Source of the DNA: JACKAQ01 sp020634975 [NCBI: Calditrichia bacterium]
GTDB lineage: Bacteria; Calditrichota; Calditrichia; RBG-13-44-9
DNA length: 64,000 bases
Direction of reading: 5' to 3'
NCBI GenBank assembly: GCA_020634975.1
Contig: JACKAQ010000007.1
Span: 57,521 to 121,520, forward strand
A program made the position numbers and the translations under genes. How positions within the stretch are numbered: position 1 is the stretch's first letter; each line of letters starts with the position of its first letter. The notes beneath the pieces were generated by a model, which saw only the letters and a program-made list of their open reading frames with translations, was not told the DNA's origin and did not search any database. Shown here piece by piece: positions 1 to 8,861 of the stretch.

Positions 1-540
1 GATTTGTCCGTCCAACGGTTGTTTACATACGCTGCATGGGCAGATAAATTCGGCGGAACGGTGCAGGAAACCACGCTTCGGGGTATCACTGTTGCGGTGA
101 ATGAACCGATCGGCGTGATCGGCATCGCCTGCCCGGATGATGAACCGTTGCTCGGTTTTGTCTCGCTGATGGCGCCGGCAATTGCACGAGGCAATAGCGT
201 GGTGATGATTCCCAGCGAAAAATATCCGCTGAGTGCCACCGATTTTTATCAGGTGCTCGATACTTCCGACGTGCCCGGCGGTGTGGTGAACATCGTCACG
301 GGTAATCGTGATCACCTCTCCAAAACGCTCATCCAGCACGAAGATGTGGACGCTATGTGGTATTTCGGCAGCGCCGAAGGCAGCTATCACACCGAATACG
401 AATCCGCCGCAAATATGAAACGCACCTTTGTCAGCCACGGCGTCGAGCGGAATTGGCGTTTAGCCGAGGAAGGGGAGGGGCACGAATTTTTGCACGAAGC
501 AACGCAGGTGAAAAACATTTGGGTGCCCACCGGCGCGTAA
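1..540 (+). CDS. Aldehyde dehydrogenase family protein, C-terminal part (5' end outside window)
   Basis: The reading frame is open from the first base, so this is the last 179 residues of a longer protein. It shows an ALDH NAD-binding core: EPIGVIGI, then GNSVVMIPSE, then VPGGVVNIVTG, followed by WYFGSAEG where ordinary ALDHs have FTGS. The chain ends about 70 residues later at KNIWVPTGA, so the usual GQxC catalytic-cysteine segment and the rest of the catalytic domain are absent. This resembles the second, degenerate ALDH module of two-module ALDH16-type enzymes, whose cysteine lies in the first module. That assignment is from family knowledge and needs the missing 5' part. A bidirectional terminator follows at about 593-632. 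Confidence 0.75.
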   Translation, partial: DLSVQRLFTYAAWADKFGGTVQETTLRGITVAVNEPIGVIGIACPDDEPLLGFVSLMAPAIARGNSVVMIPSEKYPLSATDFYQVLDTSDVPGGVVNIVTGNRDHLSKTLIQHEDVDAMWYFGSAEGSYHTEYESAANMKRTFVSHGVERNWRLAEEGEGHEFLHEATQVKNIWVPTGA

Positions 541-592
541 TTTTTGGAAAGATATCATTGCTGAGAAATAAGGCTCTTATTGATTAAAATTG

Positions 593-632
593 AAAAAAAA
601 GCCGCCCGGCAGAAAATTGCCGGACGGCTTTT
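593..632. terminator. Bidirectional rho-independent terminator
   Basis: An 11-bp stem (601-611 with 618-628, one central mismatch, six-base loop) is flanked by an A-run on the left and Ts on the right. It therefore serves both the rightward gene ending at 540 and the leftward gene ending at 676. Confidence 0.85.
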
Positions 633-675
633 GTCGTATTATATGCGACGGCGTTGGTTTGTTTCAATGTAAGTT

Positions 676-1191
676 TTATTTGTCTGAGTGTGCAAGTTCA
701 GCAATATTAGTGTTTGTGCTGTTTCGGACCAATCGGACAAAAGAACCGAAATACCCGATAGGTTCGGTGCTGATTTTTCCGCTGGTGAAATAAATAATGG
801 TCGGCCATTCTGCCTGATCCGTTTCGTTGGTGTAAATCCATGCTTGTTCGGTATCGAAAACCGGATCGATTTTTAACTCATCGCCGCGTTTCACTTCGCT
901 CGTAATCAGCGATTGCGCTTCGGATTTGGTGGGTAAACGCCAGTCGGTGTAACCGCCAAATGCAATGCTGTTCAAACTGTCCACATATGATTGGACAAAA
1001 TCACCCATCAACAAATCAGTGGAACCGGATTGTTGCCAAACCAACTTTTTTCCGTGATCGTAAACGACCTGTTTAACCGAATCCAACTCAAAACGGCTAT
1101 TGTTTTCTGTGCTGTTGGATTGCGCAAAAAGCGGCGAGAAAAGCAACGGGAAAAACAAAAATAACGCGGGAATTTGGAAATATGATTTCAT
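676..1191 (-). CDS. Secreted DUF1566 (Lcl C-terminal domain) protein
   Basis: A 171-residue protein. The start has a strong Shine-Dalgarno GGAGGT about nine bases upstream. Residues 1-23 form a Sec signal peptide ending near LFAQS. The remainder is a single DUF1566 / Lcl domain with the hallmark blocks KLVWQQSGS, TDWRLPT, IDPVFDTEQAWIYT and a final FVRLVRNS. Lcl domains are believed to adopt a C-type-lectin-like fold and are often ligand-binding or display modules, but the ligand here is unknown. The same blocks recur at the C-termini of the two NACHT proteins at 60-64 kb. The gene follows the leftward symporter gene by 108 bases but may be transcribed on its own. Confidence 0.8.
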   Translation of the reverse strand: MKSYFQIPALFLFFPLLFSPLFAQSNSTENNSRFELDSVKQVVYDHGKKLVWQQSGSTDLLMGDFVQSYVDSLNSIAFGGYTDWRLPTKSEAQSLITSEVKRGDELKIDPVFDTEQAWIYTNETDQAEWPTIIYFTSGKISTEPIGYFGSFVRLVRNSTNTNIAELAHSDK

Positions 1192-1298
1192 CAGTACACC
1201 TCCGTGTGTGTTGTTTTCAAATTAAATTACTAACGGGTTAAAAATAACATGTAACACGGTTGGCGATGTGCGGGATGTCGCACGAATATTTTTGCAAA

Positions 1299-3119
1299 TT
1301 ATTTAAAATCTGTGGGAATTTCGTCGGATAGGTGCCGGAACCAGAAAAAATACAATCCCGTTGAAAGAAAAATTTGAATTGCAAAAAGGTAAATAAAGTA
1401 ATGCCATTGTTTGAAAATTATTTGCATCAGCATCAAAAAAAGTGACAATTGCCACAGCACCGCAATGCAAACCGCAATGATATCCCGGCGGTTCTCTGTG
1501 CGAATCGATATTTTTTGCGATTCCGGTAAATTTTCACGGATGTGTCGCCAGAAACCGAATGGGCGGGTGGTTTTGAAAAAATGGCTCAGCACAGCGTCGT
1601 CGGTCGGTTTTGTGGCGAGCGAACCGGCGACGGTTCCGAATAACGCGATGCCGGAAACGAGCAGGAATTGCCAATATTCCGGGACATCCGGCAGCCAGAT
1701 GCGCTGGGCGATCGCCGCCAGATTTCCCGCCAGCGTTCCGATCGCGAAGCCGTAGCCGTTCATCCGCCACCAGTACCAGCGCAGCAACAGCGGCACAAAC
1801 AGCCCCGCGCCGATGCTCATCGTCAGCCAACCCCAAATATCGTTGATGCTTGAAACATTGCTGGTGAGAAACAGACCCGCACCAACCACGATCACCGATG
1901 CCCACCGGCTATGCCGAAGGAGTTGTTTTTCCGAAGCTAGCGGGTTGAGAAATGCCTGATAAATATCGCGCACCCAATACGATGCCGCAGCGTTCACCGT
2001 CGAATCGAATGTGGACATAAACGCCGCCATCAATCCGGCGATGAGCAATCCTTTCAAGCCTATCGGCACCAATTGGTTGATGACGATCGGCAGCACCTGC
2101 TCCGGATCTGCAATCGGTTGCCCCTGTTCAACGCCGATGGCGACGCCCATGAGTGCAATCGCCGCGATAAACGGCCAGCGAAACGCCAGCAACGTCGTCC
2201 AGAATAGCGATAGCAAACCCGCTTCGCGATCGCTGCGGGCGGCAAAATAGCGCTGCGCCATGTAACCGCCACTGCCAGCGCTGCCCTCGATTATCGTTTT
2301 GATCAGATAAAAAATGATTGTGATGCCAAACAAATTGTAAACCGAATACGCTGTATTTTTCGGCAAATCGAGCTGCCAGTCGGGAAGTAGTTGTGTCCAT
2401 TGGCTGCGATTGGTGGCGATTTCCAGAAATCCCCCATCGCGAAGCGGCACGGAAACGCTGAACATTTCCGGCACCGAAAAATTGGCGATGGCAATCCCGC
2501 AGATGATCAAAATGGTAATAAAAATGAGCATGCCCTGCACCACATCCGTCCACACCACGCCGAACAATCCGCTGGCGACGGTGTAAATCATCGCCAATCC
2601 GATCATCAGAGATGCTGCCAAAAATTCCGGCGAAAAGCCCAAAATTGCCGGTAATCCCAAAAATTCTCCGATAAACTTACCCGCGCCCACCGCAAAATAG
2701 GTCACAATCGCGACGGCGCTGGTCAACACTGCCAACGCTGCAATCACCCGCGCCACTTTGCCCTGTTTGCCATCGCCAAAGCGAAATTCCATCCATTCCG
2801 CCATGGTCATCACCTGAGCGCGGCGATTCCATTTGCCCATAAAAATCATGAAAAATGCCATAATCAACACGATGCCGCCGCGCAATTCCACAAAAAATCC
2901 CATCGTGCCGAGCGCGTAAATGAACGCTACGTTGATCATCGTGCCGCTGACATCCAGATTGGACGCCATTCCGGACGCGCCCAACACCCACCACGGCAAT
3001 TTGCGTTCGCCCAAAAAATAGGCGTCGATCCCGTCGGATGCTTTTCGTTGAAAATACAGCCCGACGCCAACCATCATTGCCAGATAAAGCGCGATAATAC
3101 TGTAATCGAGAATAGACAT
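1299..3119 (-). CDS. Sodium:solute symporter (SSS family)
   Basis: 606 residues with about 13 hydrophobic segments. The N-terminus follows the SSS pattern: first helix from residue 5, then a DAYFLGERKLPWW-like loop and the Na+-site helix GASGMASNLDVSGTM. A central GLFGVVWTDVVQG segment matches the family signature region. It should import an organic solute with sodium across the inner membrane. The solute cannot be read from sequence. It is the last gene of a leftward set and lies six bases after the hydantoinase-type gene, which suggests that the transported compound is the substrate of that ATP-dependent enzyme. Confidence 0.88.
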   Translation of the reverse strand: MSILDYSIIALYLAMMVGVGLYFQRKASDGIDAYFLGERKLPWWVLGASGMASNLDVSGTMINVAFIYALGTMGFFVELRGGIVLIMAFFMIFMGKWNRRAQVMTMAEWMEFRFGDGKQGKVARVIAALAVLTSAVAIVTYFAVGAGKFIGEFLGLPAILGFSPEFLAASLMIGLAMIYTVASGLFGVVWTDVVQGMLIFITILIICGIAIANFSVPEMFSVSVPLRDGGFLEIATNRSQWTQLLPDWQLDLPKNTAYSVYNLFGITIIFYLIKTIIEGSAGSGGYMAQRYFAARSDREAGLLSLFWTTLLAFRWPFIAAIALMGVAIGVEQGQPIADPEQVLPIVINQLVPIGLKGLLIAGLMAAFMSTFDSTVNAAASYWVRDIYQAFLNPLASEKQLLRHSRWASVIVVGAGLFLTSNVSSINDIWGWLTMSIGAGLFVPLLLRWYWWRMNGYGFAIGTLAGNLAAIAQRIWLPDVPEYWQFLLVSGIALFGTVAGSLATKPTDDAVLSHFFKTTRPFGFWRHIRENLPESQKISIRTENRRDIIAVCIAVLWQLSLFLMLMQIIFKQWHYFIYLFAIQIFLSTGLYFFWFRHLSDEIPTDFK

Positions 3120-3125
3120 GTTGAC

Positions 3126-5282
3126 CTATTTTTTTTGTGCGGCAATCACCACAACCGGTTCGGCAGCGGGAATTTTTTGCAATTCGATATCCACCAGCGC
3201 CATAATTTGCGACGCATCCACCAGTCCGGTGAGATCAATTATTTTGGCGGAAACCAGCAGAAAAATGTCCGGTACCAGCGCGCCGGCATCGCCGTAATTG
3301 GTGAGTTGTTTGGTGAATTGCTGGATTTGAGAACGGACATCTTCGGCGGAAATTCCGGCAACCAGACAATCGTTGAGCTGCAGCCGGATAACGCCTTCGC
3401 GGTCGATTACCCGCAGTTGCGTAATATCGGATCGGATCAATCCGAACAATTTCCGTTCGGAAAATTGATGAACAATTGCGCTGAGAAATGCGGTTTGTCC
3501 GGCAATTTTAACTTCTGTTGGGGTTGTTTTTATTGATGTTGCGGCGATTTCCAATAACGCGTTTGTATCGAGCTTTTGCGAATTCACATCGCGGGCGCGC
3601 ATTTCGCTGGAACCGGTGGCGATGGCGATCAGCCGTTTGTTGCGGGTGTCCACTTCCACACTGACTTCGATGCTTTCCGGCACTGCGCCCATTTTTTCCA
3701 CCGAAGCGATGGCATCCTGCCGGATGCTCAAAATATCGTGTTCGGTGGGCTGCATGACGCTGCGTTCAACGGTGTCGCGGATGATGCCCAGCGCCGCACC
3801 GATCGCCGAAATCACTTCGCTGTTTTCCGCAATCTCGTGGGGAATATTCAAATATTTGCTGAGATGCGGCACAATCGCCGACGCGCCGCCACCGCCGCCG
3901 ACAAAGCGGATCAGGTTTTCGTCGAGTTTGTATTCGCGCATCAGTTGGTGAATCACCGGTTTTATTTTTTCGGAGCTGATGGTCAACATTTCTTCGGCAA
4001 TCTCATTCGCATCGCGATTGAGCATTTTGGCGAATGCGCCGAAAAACTGCCCGATTGCCTCGCGATTGGCTGCGCCGTGCCCGACATTTTTCACCAGATT
4101 TAGAAAATAGGATGCGCCGGTTGGCGTGATCGCGTATGCCGAATCGTCATTGTTGCGACGGATTTTCAGATAATCTGCCGGATCGCCGGGTTTTGGTTGC
4201 AGCATTTCCAGTTCGATATCGCCAAAATCGGGGTTTTCCGCAAACGCGATGTAATTCAAATTGGCGATGTGGGCGCTTCGCGGCCCGACATCGATAATGT
4301 TGTTGCCGGAAATGCGCGGAACGGAGCCACCGGCAATGCCCAGCGTGCGCACATCCAGTGTTCGCAAATACAACCGGTTGCCGCCGATTTGGGCGCTTTT
4401 CACCTGCGGTTTGCCATTTTTGATCACCGAAATATCGCTGGAAGTACCGCCCACTTCGATAAAAATGCCGTCGGAAACGCGGGCATACATCAGCGCGGCA
4501 GCGACACCGGCGGCAGGTCCGGAAAGCATCGTTAATATCGGTCGGCGGCGCATTTCGTCGATGTCCATTATACCGCCGTCGGAACGCATGATCATCAGCG
4601 GCGCAGCGATGCCGCTTTCGCGAACGGACTGTTCGGTCATGTTTGCTGTTTCCAGCATTTTGGGCATCATGCTGGCGTTGATCACGGCGGTTCGGGTGCG
4701 AATCCGCAATCCGTACAATTGGGAAATCCGGCTGGCAGCGGTGGATAGAATGCCCATTTCCGATGCGGTTTTCGCCACTAGTTGCTCGTTTTCGGGATGA
4801 TCGACGCCAAACGCTTCAGATGCGACGATCACTTCTGCGCTGTCGTTGCGCAACTCGCGAATCAATGTTTCGGCGGTTGATTTGGTGATTTTTTCGCTGA
4901 CATCAACATATCGATACGTTGTTTGCAGCAATTTTCCCGGTGCCAGTTCGATGTTGCTCGGATTAATCTGGCGACTGGCAATTTTGCCCTCAACGCCTTT
5001 GCCCATGCCGATCACACCGACTTTGGCGACATCGCCCTCGAGCAGCGCGTTGGTTGCCTGAGTTGTCGAATGGGCGATCAGCACCACTTCTGCCGGATCG
5101 ATGGCTGATTGCTCGAGCAACAAATGTAGTGATGTCACCACGCCTTTGGCAACGCCTTCGCGGGCAGTGTGGGTGGTGGGCACGCAGGCTTTGCCGATGA
5201 TATCGTATCTGGCGATATCCACCGCAACCGCGTGGGTAAACGTGCCGCCAACGTCAATACCAATTTTGATTTTTCTGTTCAC
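3126..5282 (-). CDS. Hydantoinase/oxoprolinase-type ATPase (HyuA-like)
   Basis: 718 residues. The N-terminus has the actin-fold phosphate loop [15 protein letters not shown], followed by the Hydant_A_N region with [13 protein letters not shown]. The central Hydantoinase_A domain contains [33 protein letters not shown] and a later [13 protein letters not shown]. Family members open cyclic amides such as N-methylhydantoin or 5-oxoproline at the cost of ATP, or act in acetone carboxylase complexes. Characterised enzymes usually need a HyuB-type partner, which is not present here. The C-terminal 200 residues diverge from the standard family. It sits between two transporter genes on the same strand (6 and 42 bases away), consistent with uptake and cleavage of a cyclic amide or related acid. 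Confidence 0.82.
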   Translation of the reverse strand: MNRKIKIGIDVGGTFTHAVAVDIARYDIIGKACVPTTHTAREGVAKGVVTSLHLLLEQSAIDPAEVVLIAHSTTQATNALLEGDVAKVGVIGMGKGVEGKIASRQINPSNIELAPGKLLQTTYRYVDVSEKITKSTAETLIRELRNDSAEVIVASEAFGVDHPENEQLVAKTASEMGILSTAASRISQLYGLRIRTRTAVINASMMPKMLETANMTEQSVRESGIAAPLMIMRSDGGIMDIDEMRRRPILTMLSGPAAGVAAALMYARVSDGIFIEVGGTSSDISVIKNGKPQVKSAQIGGNRLYLRTLDVRTLGIAGGSVPRISGNNIIDVGPRSAHIANLNYIAFAENPDFGDIELEMLQPKPGDPADYLKIRRNNDDSAYAITPTGASYFLNLVKNVGHGAANREAIGQFFGAFAKMLNRDANEIAEEMLTISSEKIKPVIHQLMREYKLDENLIRFVGGGGGASAIVPHLSKYLNIPHEIAENSEVISAIGAALGIIRDTVERSVMQPTEHDILSIRQDAIASVEKMGAVPESIEVSVEVDTRNKRLIAIATGSSEMRARDVNSQKLDTNALLEIAATSIKTTPTEVKIAGQTAFLSAIVHQFSERKLFGLIRSDITQLRVIDREGVIRLQLNDCLVAGISAEDVRSQIQQFTKQLTNYGDAGALVPDIFLLVSAKIIDLTGLVDASQIMALVDIELQKIPAAEPVVVIAAQKK

Positions 5283-5324
5283 AAGTGATCGATAAATAGT
5301 TGTTTATCTTGATGTTGAATTATT

Positions 5325-6797
5325 TCAATAAAACATCAGCGCTGCGGCGACCAAACCCAACACAGCCAAAATCCAAGTGTAGGGGAGGGTATTCCAGAGC
5401 ACTTTTTGGACATCCTGTTGCATTTCGTTTGCCAGCCAAACGTTGTGGGTGTTGGTCGGATCGCTGATGCCCTGCACTTGTCCAACTGCCAGCATCAGCC
5501 CCATCACTGCGGCTGCGGGCATGCCGCTGGCCAGAAAAATTGCAGCGAGTCCGTAGCCCATTCCCCAAACGTTCAGCGGTCCGCGATACAGCGCAAACGG
5601 TGCCGCAAATCCGAATAATAAAATGTAGCTAAATCCGTTTTCCGGAACGATTTGCGCCATCACCGGTTTGAGCAAATTAAGCACCGGCCAGCCATCCGGA
5701 TTGGCTGCATTCCACGCGCCGCCGGGACCGATAATCGCGTTCAGCAGCATCCCGATGCCTAGCATGAGCACAATTGCGGGCATCACAACTGCGCCGCCCT
5801 CCAGCACGGATTGCACAAAAATATTCAAGCTGCCTTTGCGGAAAGTGGCGATAAATCCGTAAACCAATCCGCAAATAAATGCAGCAATAAAATTGACGTT
5901 AAAAATGAGGATTAAAAATAATGGAATTATCGGTGTGAAATAAGCTGTCCACCCTACGGTTTCGCTACGATTGTTGCGGATAAATCGTTGAAAAACAGTG
6001 ATTAACAGCAACATTATCATCCCGGCAGCGGCGAGATGTTTCAAACCGCTCAACATCATTTGAAATGCAGATTGAACAACACTTTGTGTTTCGGCTGGCA
6101 GGAGCAAATAAATCACACCACCGCCGAGAACAACGGCGATAATTGACGCACTTAATCCAATGATTTTCTTCAATTTAAGGTCATGTCCATCGCGATACAA
6201 TTGCGCAGTTACATAAACCAGTGAAGCGACAAAAGTGATGCCGAACATCGTCAGCGCAAACGGGCGTATCTGGTCGAGTGAGAGTTTCATTACATCAATA
6301 TACAGCGCCCAATTTCCGGCGTTCAGAATGCCACCCATGCTCAATCCGAATAGAAAAATGCCCACAACAGTCATCGAACCGATGCCGACCGATGACATAA
6401 TTGGTAGCACAACCGTGGCAATCATAATAATCGCGCCCAATCCGCCGAGTGTGGTAAATAACATTGTGATTAACGATAGCATAATAATTGCAATAAACCA
6501 CGGATTGTCGCCGGATAGCTCCGCACCTTTTTTGATAAACTGTTCCGCAACGCCGGTTTTTTGCAACAAAATACTGAGCATCGAGCCGAACAGGGCAACA
6601 GTGTAGGCGTTCGCAAGCCGGGTTGCGCCGCCGCCAATGACATGTTGCATGGTATCATCAATTGAAACGCCAGCAACCAGCGGAATGCCAAACGCCATCA
6701 GTGGCAGCGCAATCAACGCCGGAATTATTCGGAAAAACATCAGCAGCGCCATAAGCAAAAAAACGCCGATCATCAGAGCTAATTGTAACCATTCCAT
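5325..6797 (-). CDS. Ion-transporter-superfamily permease (citrate/gluconate-type)
   Basis: 490 residues, almost entirely hydrophobic, with about 12 predicted membrane segments. It contains paired re-entrant-like stretches rich in Gly and small residues (FTTLGGLGAIIMIATVV and GLSMGGILNAGNWALY), the layout of the ion-transporter superfamily that includes CitMHS, GntP and C4-dicarboxylate carriers. I cannot name the substrate. It is the first gene of a leftward unit with the HyuA-like enzyme and the SSS symporter. Its start faces the FAD-oxidoreductase gene across a 170-base divergent promoter region carrying a perfect palindrome. Confidence 0.7.
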   Translation of the reverse strand: MEWLQLALMIGVFLLMALLMFFRIIPALIALPLMAFGIPLVAGVSIDDTMQHVIGGGATRLANAYTVALFGSMLSILLQKTGVAEQFIKKGAELSGDNPWFIAIIMLSLITMLFTTLGGLGAIIMIATVVLPIMSSVGIGSMTVVGIFLFGLSMGGILNAGNWALYIDVMKLSLDQIRPFALTMFGITFVASLVYVTAQLYRDGHDLKLKKIIGLSASIIAVVLGGGVIYLLLPAETQSVVQSAFQMMLSGLKHLAAAGMIMLLLITVFQRFIRNNRSETVGWTAYFTPIIPLFLILIFNVNFIAAFICGLVYGFIATFRKGSLNIFVQSVLEGGAVVMPAIVLMLGIGMLLNAIIGPGGAWNAANPDGWPVLNLLKPVMAQIVPENGFSYILLFGFAAPFALYRGPLNVWGMGYGLAAIFLASGMPAAAVMGLMLAVGQVQGISDPTNTHNVWLANEMQQDVQKVLWNTLPYTWILAVLGLVAAALMFY

Positions 6798-6842
6798 AAT
6801 GCGCCAAAGTTAGCAAAATTTTCGAAATATCGAAAGATTTTA

Positions 6843-6869
6843 GAAAGTTAGTTTACTTTACTAACTTTC
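6843..6869. promoter_or_regulatory. Palindromic operator-like site between divergent genes
   Basis: A perfect inverted repeat of 10-base arms, GAAAGTTAGT and ACTAACTTTC, around a seven-base spacer. It lies in the AT-rich divergent intergenic space, 46 bases from the permease start and about 100 from the oxidoreductase start. There is no U-tract, so it reads as a repressor site rather than a terminator. The TTAGTTT...ACTAA core recalls operators of ROK-family (XylR-type) repressors, and a ROK regulator is encoded at 23468-24733. The link is inference. Confidence 0.6.
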
Positions 6870-6971
6870 CTCTTGAAATTCAAATAGTTTTTACATTATA
6901 TTGCAGTGGCAGTCAAAATGATCTTCTGTACCAGCAATCAACGCAAACAACAAAGCTCAGTTAAACAGAAA

Positions 6972-8861
6972 ATGAACCACACCCATTCAACAATTCTGTG
7001 CGAAGTTTTGGTTATCGGTGGCAGTGCCAGCGGCGTTTGTGCTGCAATTCAGTCTGCGCGAATGGGGGCGAATACCGTTTTGATTGAACCTTCACCATGG
7101 TTGGGTGGCATGTTGACCGCCGCAGGCGTGAGTTGCGTTGATGGTAACCATCGCTTGCCATCGGGTTTGTGGGGCGAATTTCGCGAAAAGTTGGCTGCAC
7201 ATTACGGCAGTTTAGAAAAACTGGCGACCGGATGGGTGAGCAATTGTTGTTTTGAGCCCAAAGTTGGCGCAGATATACTTCGAGAAATGACGCGGAATGA
7301 AGCGAATCTGAAAGTGTTGTTTAAACTAGATTTACACGATATGATTACGGACGGTAATCGCGTGTTGGGCGCAGAATTTACGGACGCTTTCGGAATTATA
7401 CTGAGATGCGAAGCAGGCATCACCATCGATGCTACAGAGTTTGGTGATGGTTTGGCAATCGCCGGTTGCAGCTTCGATTTGGGTCGAGACAGTCGCGCAG
7501 AATCCGGCGAAAATTTTGCTCCGGTACAGCCGGATAACATTATTCAGGATTTGACTTACGTTGCAATTTTAAAAGATTTTGGCGCAGATGCAGATAAAAC
7601 AATTCCCCAACCGCCCGGCTACAATCCTGAAAAATATCGCGGCTGTTGCCGGGAAGCGGGCGGAAATCCTGAATCCGTTGATGCCAAACAGATGCTCGAA
7701 TACGGTCGTTTGCCAAACAATAAATTCATGATAAATTGGCCAAACAACGGTAATGATTACTTTTTGGATCTCACAACTGCGACGACAGACGAACGCAAAT
7801 CAAAACTGCAAATCGCTAAAAATCATACACTTGGCTTTGTTTATTTTATCCAGACAGAATTGGGGATGCCTCATCTCGGGCTTGCCGAGGATGAATTCCC
7901 GACACCGGATTTGCTCCCGTTTATTCCCTATATTCGCGAAAGTCGGCGCGTCAAAGGCGTTGTTCGGTTGACGTCAAATCACATCGAATTGCCTTACAAT
8001 TTTTCGTATTTTCGCGATGGCATTGCCGTTGGCGATTATCCGCTTGACCATCACCACAAACAACATCCGCATAATATATTTGAGGAATTCCCACAAATTC
8101 CCGCGTTCAACGTGCCGTTCGGCTGTTTGGTGCCGGCGGAAATGGATGGGCTGCTGGTCGCGGAAAAAAGCATTTCGGTGACGCATATCGTAAATGGTTG
8201 CACGCGATTGCAACCCGTGGTGATGCAAATCGGGCAAGCTGCCGGTGCTGCTGCTGCGATCTGTGTTCAACAAAATATTCAACCTAAAAATGTAAACATT
8301 CGCGAGTTACAGCAAACGTTGCTCGATGCCGGTTGCTGGCTGATGCCGTTTGCGGAAATTTCGCCAAACGAAAAATCATTTCAGGCGATTCAGCGCATCG
8401 GGTTATGCGGTTGGATGACCGGATTTCCGCTGCCATCCGGTTGGGAAAACCAGCTGCGGTTCGATCCCGAAAAACCGGTTTCACTGGCTGATGCCGCAGA
8501 AACGTTGTCAAAAATCATCGATAGATTTCGGTTGACGCAACTCAGTATCGAACTCAAAAGTCCCCATTTTTCGCTTTCCAGAGGGATGATTGCCCAAATC
8601 GTTTGGGAATTATTGGGGCAAACACCTGTCCGGCTTCAAAATGCCATCTTTGATGATGTACCGGAAAAACATCGGTTTTTCCCGGCAATCCAATTTTTGT
8701 TTGAGCGGGGTTTTGGCGTGAATTGGGTTCAACCGCCGCTTTTTGCGCCGGACAAGCCCGTTTCTCGCGAGGAATTTGCAATGATTCTCGATACCGTATT
8801 TCAACCGTTTGCCATTCCAATCGGGCAACAGTCGCATTCATTTAATAAAGGTCGCTCATGA
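6972..8861 (+). CDS. FAD-dependent oxidoreductase with C-terminal S-layer-homology-like repeats
   Basis: About 629 residues from the chosen ATG. In-frame GTG (6906) and ATG (6918) starts exist but add an unlikely polar leader. Immediately after the start is a Rossmann FAD motif, VLVIGGSASGVCAAIQSARMG, with the acidic ribose-binding Glu in VLIEPSPWLGG. The pattern is that of the FAD_oxidored family (PF12831), in which many members occur near glycan-degradation genes. DATEFGDGLAIAG and the late NGCTRLQPVVMQIGQAAGAAAA are further FAD contacts. The last roughly 170 residues contain two SLH-like units (SLADAAETLSKII, and FDDVPEKHRFFPAI with PVSREEFAMIL). No signal peptide is visible. It overlaps the next gene by four bases (ATGA), so they are probably translationally coupled. 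Confidence 0.8.
   Translation: MNHTHSTILCEVLVIGGSASGVCAAIQSARMGANTVLIEPSPWLGGMLTAAGVSCVDGNHRLPSGLWGEFREKLAAHYGSLEKLATGWVSNCCFEPKVGADILREMTRNEANLKVLFKLDLHDMITDGNRVLGAEFTDAFGIILRCEAGITIDATEFGDGLAIAGCSFDLGRDSRAESGENFAPVQPDNIIQDLTYVAILKDFGADADKTIPQPPGYNPEKYRGCCREAGGNPESVDAKQMLEYGRLPNNKFMINWPNNGNDYFLDLTTATTDERKSKLQIAKNHTLGFVYFIQTELGMPHLGLAEDEFPTPDLLPFIPYIRESRRVKGVVRLTSNHIELPYNFSYFRDGIAVGDYPLDHHHKQHPHNIFEEFPQIPAFNVPFGCLVPAEMDGLLVAEKSISVTHIVNGCTRLQPVVMQIGQAAGAAAAICVQQNIQPKNVNIRELQQTLLDAGCWLMPFAEISPNEKSFQAIQRIGLCGWMTGFPLPSGWENQLRFDPEKPVSLADAAETLSKIIDRFRLTQLSIELKSPHFSLSRGMIAQIVWELLGQTPVRLQNAIFDDVPEKHRFFPAIQFLFERGFGVNWVQPPLFAPDKPVSREEFAMILDTVFQPFAIPIGQQSHSFNKGRS

Noticed and set aside
1260-1298. Short GTGCG/CGCAC hairpin downstream of the symporter gene
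   Set aside because: Stem is only five bases with a weak U-tract; could be chance.
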